In this document: piece after piece, positions 59,752 to 64,000 of the stretch
Layout: the number at the start of each line of letters is the position of its first letter
How positions within the stretch are numbered: the stretch's first letter is position 1
Source: Niastella sp. OAS944
GTDB lineage: Bacteria > Bacteroidota > Bacteroidia > Chitinophagales > Chitinophagaceae
DNA: 64,000 nt
NCBI GenBank assembly: GCA_024809215.1
Contig: JANUBW010000001.1
Coordinates: 930,001 to 994,000, forward strand
Direction of reading: 5' to 3'
The notes under the pieces: model-generated
Database searches by the model: none
What the model was told of the DNA's origin: nothing
What the model saw: the letters and a program-made list of their open reading frames with translations, nothing else
Made by a program: the position numbers and the translations under genes

Positions 59752-62124
59752 ATGAGTACCAACGGACTAATCGGCCGAGCCGTTAAACGGGTTGAAGATA
59801 AACGGTTCATTACCGGCCATGGTAATTATACCGATGATATTATATTACCACATCAAACATATGCCGTATTTGTAAGAAGCCAGTACGCCCACGCAAAGAT
59901 CCTGAGCGTTGATACCAGCGCCGCCAAAGAAATGCCCGGCGTGATAGCCATTTATACCGGCGCCGACCTGGCTAACACAAATGGCGTTCCCTGCGGCTGG
60001 CAGGTGAATTTCAAAAATGGCGATACTATGAAAGAGCCCAAGCACCCTTTGCTTGTTGCCGATAAGGCCCGCCATGTGGGCGATGCCATTGCCATTGTTA
60101 TTGCAGAAACAAAAGAACAGGCTACCGACGCCGCCGAAGCGGTAACGGTTGAAATGGAAGAACTGCCCTGCGTTATCGACGCCGCCAAAGCAGTTCAGCC
60201 CGGCGCCCCATTGGTGCATGATGATGTGCCCAATAATAAAAGTTTCGACTGGACGCTGGGCAACCCCATTGAAGAAGTGAACGCTGCTATGGACCAGGCC
60301 GCCCACGTTACCACACTCGAATTTGTGAACCAGCGACTGGTGCCCAACGCCATAGAACCACGCAGTTATAACAGTTCGTACGACCCTGTTAGTGAGAAAT
60401 ATACTTTATATACCAGCTCGCAAAACCCACACCTCATCCGTTTACTGATGTGCGCATTTGTACTGGGTATTCCCGAACATAAAGTACGGGTTATAAGTCC
60501 CGATGTTGGCGGTGGTTTTGGCAGCAAGATCTTTCACTATACCGAAGAAGCATTGCTTACCTGGTGCAGTAAACAAATTGGCCGCCCCGTTAAATGGACA
60601 TCCGAAAGGACCGAAAGCTTTTTACTCGATGCCCATGGCCGCGATCATGTTACCAAAGCTGAAATGGGTTTTGATGCCGAAGGAAAGATCGTTGCCCTGC
60701 GGGTAAAGACCTATGCCAACCTGGGTGCCTATTTATCAACCTTCAGCAGCTGCGTGCCCACTTATTTGCATGGCACCCTGCTACAAGGATTGTATACTAC
60801 GCCCAAAATAAATGTTGATGTAACAGCTGTATTCACCAATACAACACCTGTTGACGCCTATCGTGGCGCCGGCCGCCCCGAAGCCACATACTTACTGGAA
60901 CGGCTGCTCGATCTGGCGGCACTTGAAATGAAGGCAGACCCTGCAGAACTTCGTTTCAAAAACTTCATTCCGCCATTCGATGGAGTACAGCAACCCGGTT
61001 ATCAAACGCAGGTAGCGCTGCAATATGACAGCGGCAATTATGAAGGGGTTTTAAAAAAGGGCTTAGAAATGTTGGGCTATGCCGACGTACGCCGCCAGCA
61101 ACAGGAAGCCGCCAATAATGGCAAACTGGTAGGTGTTGGCTTTTCAACGTATATAGAAGCCTGTGGTATTGCGCCGTCTGCGATCGTAGGGGCGCTTGGT
61201 TGCCGGGCGGGTCTCTTCGAATCGGGACATGTTCGTGTACAGCCAACCGGTAAGGTAAGCGTGTACACCGGCGCCCATTCACATGGGCAGGGTCATGAAA
61301 CCACCTTTGCACAGGTTGTGGCCGATAAACTGGGCATCAACCTCGATGATGTTGAAATTGTGCATGGCGATAGCGACAGCGTAGCCTTTGGTATGGGCAC
61401 CTATGGGAGCCGCAGCCTGGCCGTTGGTGGCAGCGCCATTATAAAAAGCATCGAAAAAATAATTGAAAAGGGAAAGAAAATAGCCGCTCATAAACTCGAA
61501 GCCAGCGCCGATGATATTGAATTTGCCTCGGGCAGGTTTACCGTAAAAGGTACCGATAAATCGGTTGGGTTCGGCGAAGTAGCGCTCACGGCCTATGTAC
61601 CGCATGTATATCCGAAGGACCTGGAGCCGGGGCTCGATTTCAGCAGTTTTTATGATCCTGCCAATTTCACCTATCCATTCGGATGTCATATTGCCGTGGT
61701 AGAGGTTGATAAGGAAACCGGCAAGGTGTCGATAAAGCGTTTTGTTGCCGTTGATGATGTGGGCAATGTAATAAACCCCATGATCGTGGAAGGACAGATC
61801 CATGGTGGTGTGGTGCAAGGTATTGGCCAGGCTTTGTTTGAAGGCGCCGAATACGATGAAAACGGTCAGCTTACCAATGCTTCGTATATGGATTACTGCA
61901 TGCCGCGTGCCGACGATCTGCCAATGTTTGAAACCGCCAGCCAGGTAACGCCTTGCCCGCACAACCCGCTGGGTGTAAAAGGCGCTGGTGAAGCAGGTAC
62001 CATCGGTTCTGCCCCGGCCATTGTAAATGCCGTCATCGATGCGCTTTGGAGTGGAGGGCATCAGGTTAAGGATATTAGGATGCCGTTGACTAGTGAGAGG
62101 GTATGGAATGCTATGAATAGTTGA
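59752..62124 (+). CDS. coxL: Molybdopterin-binding large subunit, xanthine dehydrogenase/CO dehydrogenase family (CoxL form-II-like)
   Basis: The 790-residue protein has large-subunit landmarks: GRAVKRVEDKRFITGHGNYTDD at the N-terminus, VGGGFGSKIF (molybdopterin contact), AYRGAGRPEATY at 369-380, QGHETTFAQVVADKLG and the catalytic GAGEAGTIGSAPA with Glu747. The signature loop is AYRGAGR, not the AYXCSFR of genuine CO dehydrogenase (form I). It is therefore a form-II-like hydroxylase with unknown substrate. Its stop codon lies inside a repeat element. Confidence 0.95.
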   Translation: MSTNGLIGRAVKRVEDKRFITGHGNYTDDIILPHQTYAVFVRSQYAHAKILSVDTSAAKEMPGVIAIYTGADLANTNGVPCGWQVNFKNGDTMKEPKHPLLVADKARHVGDAIAIVIAETKEQATDAAEAVTVEMEELPCVIDAAKAVQPGAPLVHDDVPNNKSFDWTLGNPIEEVNAAMDQAAHVTTLEFVNQRLVPNAIEPRSYNSSYDPVSEKYTLYTSSQNPHLIRLLMCAFVLGIPEHKVRVISPDVGGGFGSKIFHYTEEALLTWCSKQIGRPVKWTSERTESFLLDAHGRDHVTKAEMGFDAEGKIVALRVKTYANLGAYLSTFSSCVPTYLHGTLLQGLYTTPKINVDVTAVFTNTTPVDAYRGAGRPEATYLLERLLDLAALEMKADPAELRFKNFIPPFDGVQQPGYQTQVALQYDSGNYEGVLKKGLEMLGYADVRRQQQEAANNGKLVGVGFSTYIEACGIAPSAIVGALGCRAGLFESGHVRVQPTGKVSVYTGAHSHGQGHETTFAQVVADKLGINLDDVEIVHGDSDSVAFGMGTYGSRSLAVGGSAIIKSIEKIIEKGKKIAAHKLEASADDIEFASGRFTVKGTDKSVGFGEVALTAYVPHVYPKDLEPGLDFSSFYDPANFTYPFGCHIAVVEVDKETGKVSIKRFVAVDDVGNVINPMIVEGQIHGGVVQGIGQALFEGAEYDENGQLTNASYMDYCMPRADDLPMFETASQVTPCPHNPLGVKGAGEAGTIGSAPAIVNAVIDALWSGGHQVKDIRMPLTSERVWNAMNS

Positions 62125-62272
62125 CGAGTTGACTTGTTGACGAGTTAACTAGTATGGCGAGCCTCGCGAGCAAGGCTTTATTGCCGATTGCCGATTCACG
62201 ATTGCCGCAGAAGCGAGTCACCAAATTCGGAAATCCTTTCACGTTTCACGTTTGCCGTTTCACGACTGCCAA
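62120..62272. repeat. Palindromic word-like intergenic repeat (copy 3)
   Basis: GTTGACGAGTTGACTTGTTG repeats begin in the coxL stop codon and end CTAGT, as in copy 1. Further on CCTTTCACGTTTCACGTTTG matches the right arm of copies 1 and 2. GCGAGCCTCGCGAGC forms a short palindrome. Confidence 0.7.
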
Positions 62273-62322
62273 CTACAAACACTAAACATAAAAATTAGTA
62301 CACAATCTAATTAGAAGATAAT

Positions 62323-63156
62323 ATGATTCCAGCAACATTCGAATACGAAAAAGTAACAACCGTTGATGAAGCCATTGCCGCTTTATCAAACGACGATACC
62401 AAAATACTGGCCGGTGGCCATAGCCTGATACCTGCGTTGAAGCTTCGGCTAAGCCGCCCCGGTAAGTTGGTAGATATTGGCGGCATTACCGCGTTAAAAG
62501 ATATTAAGGAAGAAGATGGCGAAATAGTGATTGGCGCAGCCGCTACCCATGCCGATATTATGTATCATAACCTCATAAGAACGCATCTGCCTTTTTTCAC
62601 TGAAGGCGCATCAACCATCGGTGATATACAGGTGCGTAATTATGGTACCATTGGCGGCAGCATTGCACATGCCGACCCATCGGCCGACTGGCCCGCGTTG
62701 ATACTGGCCGCCGATGCAACCATTGAAGTACAGGGCAGCAGCGGACGCAGAGGAATAAAAGCAACTGAGTTCTTTACCGGATTGTTCTCAACCGCCCTGC
62801 AACCAAACGAGATCATTACCGCAGTGCGTATTCCTTTGCCTGCCGATGGAACAAAAGGCACTTACCAGAAGTTTGCCCAACCCGCATCGCGCTATGCCCT
62901 GGTAGGTTGTGCAGTTGTTCGTTTTGCCGATGGAAAAACCAACATCGCATTTACCGGTGTTGGAGAAAATGCCTTTCGCGATACCGGCGCCGAACAGGCC
63001 CTCAGCGGAAAACCTATCAATGATGAAAACCTGACTGCGGCGCTGGATGCCGCTTTACAAAACGTAGATGTACTGGGTGATCATTACGCATCGGTTCCGT
63101 ATAGAAGGCATTTGGCGAAGGTTTTTTTAAGAAAGGCTTTACTTGAAGTAAAGTGA
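62323..63156 (+). CDS. coxM: FAD-binding medium subunit (CoxM/XdhB-type)
   Basis: The 277-residue protein has FAD-binding elements: ILAGGHSLIPALKLRLSRPG at about 30-50 (the AGGHSLIP loop) and TIGGSIAHADPSADWPA near 108-125. A PCMH-type fold with a C-terminal CO_deh_flav_C region follows. It accepts electrons from the iron-sulfur subunit. It follows the coxL gene after the repeat-filled gap. Confidence 0.95.
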   Translation: MIPATFEYEKVTTVDEAIAALSNDDTKILAGGHSLIPALKLRLSRPGKLVDIGGITALKDIKEEDGEIVIGAAATHADIMYHNLIRTHLPFFTEGASTIGDIQVRNYGTIGGSIAHADPSADWPALILAADATIEVQGSSGRRGIKATEFFTGLFSTALQPNEIITAVRIPLPADGTKGTYQKFAQPASRYALVGCAVVRFADGKTNIAFTGVGENAFRDTGAEQALSGKPINDENLTAALDAALQNVDVLGDHYASVPYRRHLAKVFLRKALLEVK

Positions 63157-63164
63157 AAGACACT

Positions 63165-63327
63165 GAAATACAGTTTGTGGTTTATTGTTTGTGGTTTGTA
63201 GTTCTTTTATTCGAGAACGCTCATTAATTTCAGTAACCCGAAATCCCGAATTATCAGAAGACTGTGATTAGTGAGGAACTCCAAAACGCGCCAGCAACAA
63301 CAAACTATAAACCTCAAACTACAAACT
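63165..63327. repeat. Palindromic word-like intergenic repeat (copy 4)
   Basis: GTGGTTTATTGTTTGTGGTT on the left is complementary to AACTATAAACCTCAAACTAC on the right. The core includes TAACCCGAAATCCCGAATTA, whose inverse shares ATTTCGGGTTAC with the core of copy 2. It fills the gap before the MoxR-like gene. Confidence 0.65.
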
Positions 63328-63334
63328 AATTCTT

Positions 63335-64000
63335 TTGACTCCCCAGCTCACCGATATACAACAAATGCTTCAACAACAGGGGTATATTACTGATAAAGCA
63401 ATCGCTATGTCGGTATTTCTGTCGCTACAACTACAAAAGCCCCTGCTTATTGAAGGGCCGGCCGGTGTAGGTAAAACCGAGATCGCCAAGGTAATGGCCA
63501 ACGCCCTGCAAACCGATCTTATTCGGCTGCAATGCTACGAGGGGCTCGATGCTACCCATGCCTTGTACGAATGGAATTACCAGCGCCAGCTGCTTCATTT
63601 AAAAATGACGGAGCACGATACGCATTCCATTGATGAAAAGGAACGCACTATTTTCAGTGAACCCTTTCTTATGAAGCGCCCCCTGTTGCAGGCCATTACC
63701 CACTCAAAAAAACCGGTGCTGCTGATAGATGAAGTAGACAGAAGTGATGAAGAATTTGAAAGCTTTCTGCTGGAAGTATTGAGCGACTGGCAGATCACCA
63801 TTCCTGAAATTGGTACTATTAAAGCCACCCACATTCCCCAGGTCATTCTCACCGGTAACCGCACCCGCGAACTAAGCGAAGCCCTGCGGCGGCGTTGTTT
63901 GTATTTGTATATCGATTATCCTGATTTTGATAAAGAATGGCTGATCGTAAAAAATAAAGTGCCGGGTATAGATGCAAAGCTCGGTGAACAGATCACCCGC
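63335..64000 (+). CDS. coxD: MoxR/CoxD-type AAA+ ATPase, 3' end outside the window
   Basis: An open frame from TTG at 63335 (alternative ATG 63365) runs off the right edge with no stop. It encodes a MoxR-family AAA+ ATPase: KPLLIEGPAGVGKTEIAKV (Walker A GPAGVGKTE), PVLLIDEVDRSDEEFESFLL (Walker B DEVD) and ILTGNRTRELSEALRRRC. CoxD/MoxR ATPases help mature the molybdenum hydroxylase active site. It is the fifth gene of the Cox operon. The TTG start gives the LTPQLTDIQQML N-terminus, which fits typical family members better than the internal ATG. Confidence 0.85.
   Translation, partial: MTPQLTDIQQMLQQQGYITDKAIAMSVFLSLQLQKPLLIEGPAGVGKTEIAKVMANALQTDLIRLQCYEGLDATHALYEWNYQRQLLHLKMTEHDTHSIDEKERTIFSEPFLMKRPLLQAITHSKKPVLLIDEVDRSDEEFESFLLEVLSDWQITIPEIGTIKATHIPQVILTGNRTRELSEALRRRCLYLYIDYPDFDKEWLIVKNKVPGIDAKLGEQITR

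Noticed and set aside
61279..62061. 260-codon minus-strand ORF inside coxL
   Set aside because: Antisense to a strongly supported large subunit; it is a codon-bias shadow.

Overview
The window looks like chromosome from a Bacteroidota member of the Chitinophagaceae (Niastella/Chitinophaga-like). This is inferred from a gliding-motility-type T9SS C-terminal domain, a T9SS type-A tail, SusD-free secreted glycan enzymes, low-to-moderate GC, Bacteroidota-style leaders and the family mix. No rRNA, CRISPR array or intact insertion sequence was seen. One tRNA gene, tRNA-Lys(CTT), lies at 2807-2879.

Region 1 (1-3480) holds a partial DoxX-like gene, a small secreted protein, a GH3-type acyl-adenylate enzyme and tRNA-Lys. 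Behind the tRNA is debris: the 3' end of a broken gene and a tRNA-like D-arm/anticodon-arm remnant. This looks like an old integration site.

Region 2 (3485-30567) is an accessory island dense in proteases and signalling NTPases. A plus-strand trio (membrane protein, secreted protein, CpXC-HExxH metallopeptidase) converges on a minus-strand trio (EAD1-trypsin, degenerate P-loop protein, STAND NTPase with helical repeats). Next come a bacterial-PH membrane protein / linker protein / solitary TraD-VirD4-like ATPase operon, a protealysin-like M4 peptidase with an emfourin-like inhibitor, a secreted M43 peptidase with PKD repeats and a T9SS tail, a caspase-SGNH hydrolase fusion, and a CHAT protease gene overlapping a double-P-loop STAND gene with a membrane anchor. 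A 14-20 bp element (CCGTGAAAACACCC-like) lies in front of the PH operon, the M4 gene, the caspase gene and the CHAT gene. Its spacing to downstream AT motifs is fixed, which suggests one regulon. I read this as a cluster of NLR-like, protease-based conflict or cell-suicide systems, and it is the most promising part of the window.

Region 3 (30880-38421) holds a metal-ligand-degenerate MBL-fold protein, a secreted M16 peptidase, a CBM9/DOMON-like hypothetical and a GNAT/HTH pair that resembles a toxin-antitoxin module.

Region 4 (38592-49140) has two parallel operons around a sigma-54 activator. Operon A (secreted isochorismatase-like hydrolase, secreted YtcJ-like amidohydrolase, DoxX, alginate-export-type porin) and operon B (cytoplasmic isochorismatase-like hydrolase, cytoplasmic amidohydrolase, YoaK/DUF1275, pirin) carry paralogous enzymes in different compartments. 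Operon B has a candidate -24/-12 promoter.

Region 5 (49309-58432) contains DUF488, an NADP-dependent F420-reductase-like enzyme, a Crp/Fnr regulator, an FN3-like protein, a 1.56-kb gene-free stretch with 10-bp-phased repeats and a decayed 21-bp tandem array, a NamZ/DUF1343 muramidase, a polysaccharide-lyase lipoprotein and a frameshifted T9SS-exported repeat protein.

Region 6 (58555-64000, running off the edge) is a molybdenum hydroxylase operon in the order CoxG-CoxS-CoxL-CoxM-CoxD(MoxR). Its intergenic gaps are filled by palindromic word-like repeats that also occur elsewhere in the window.
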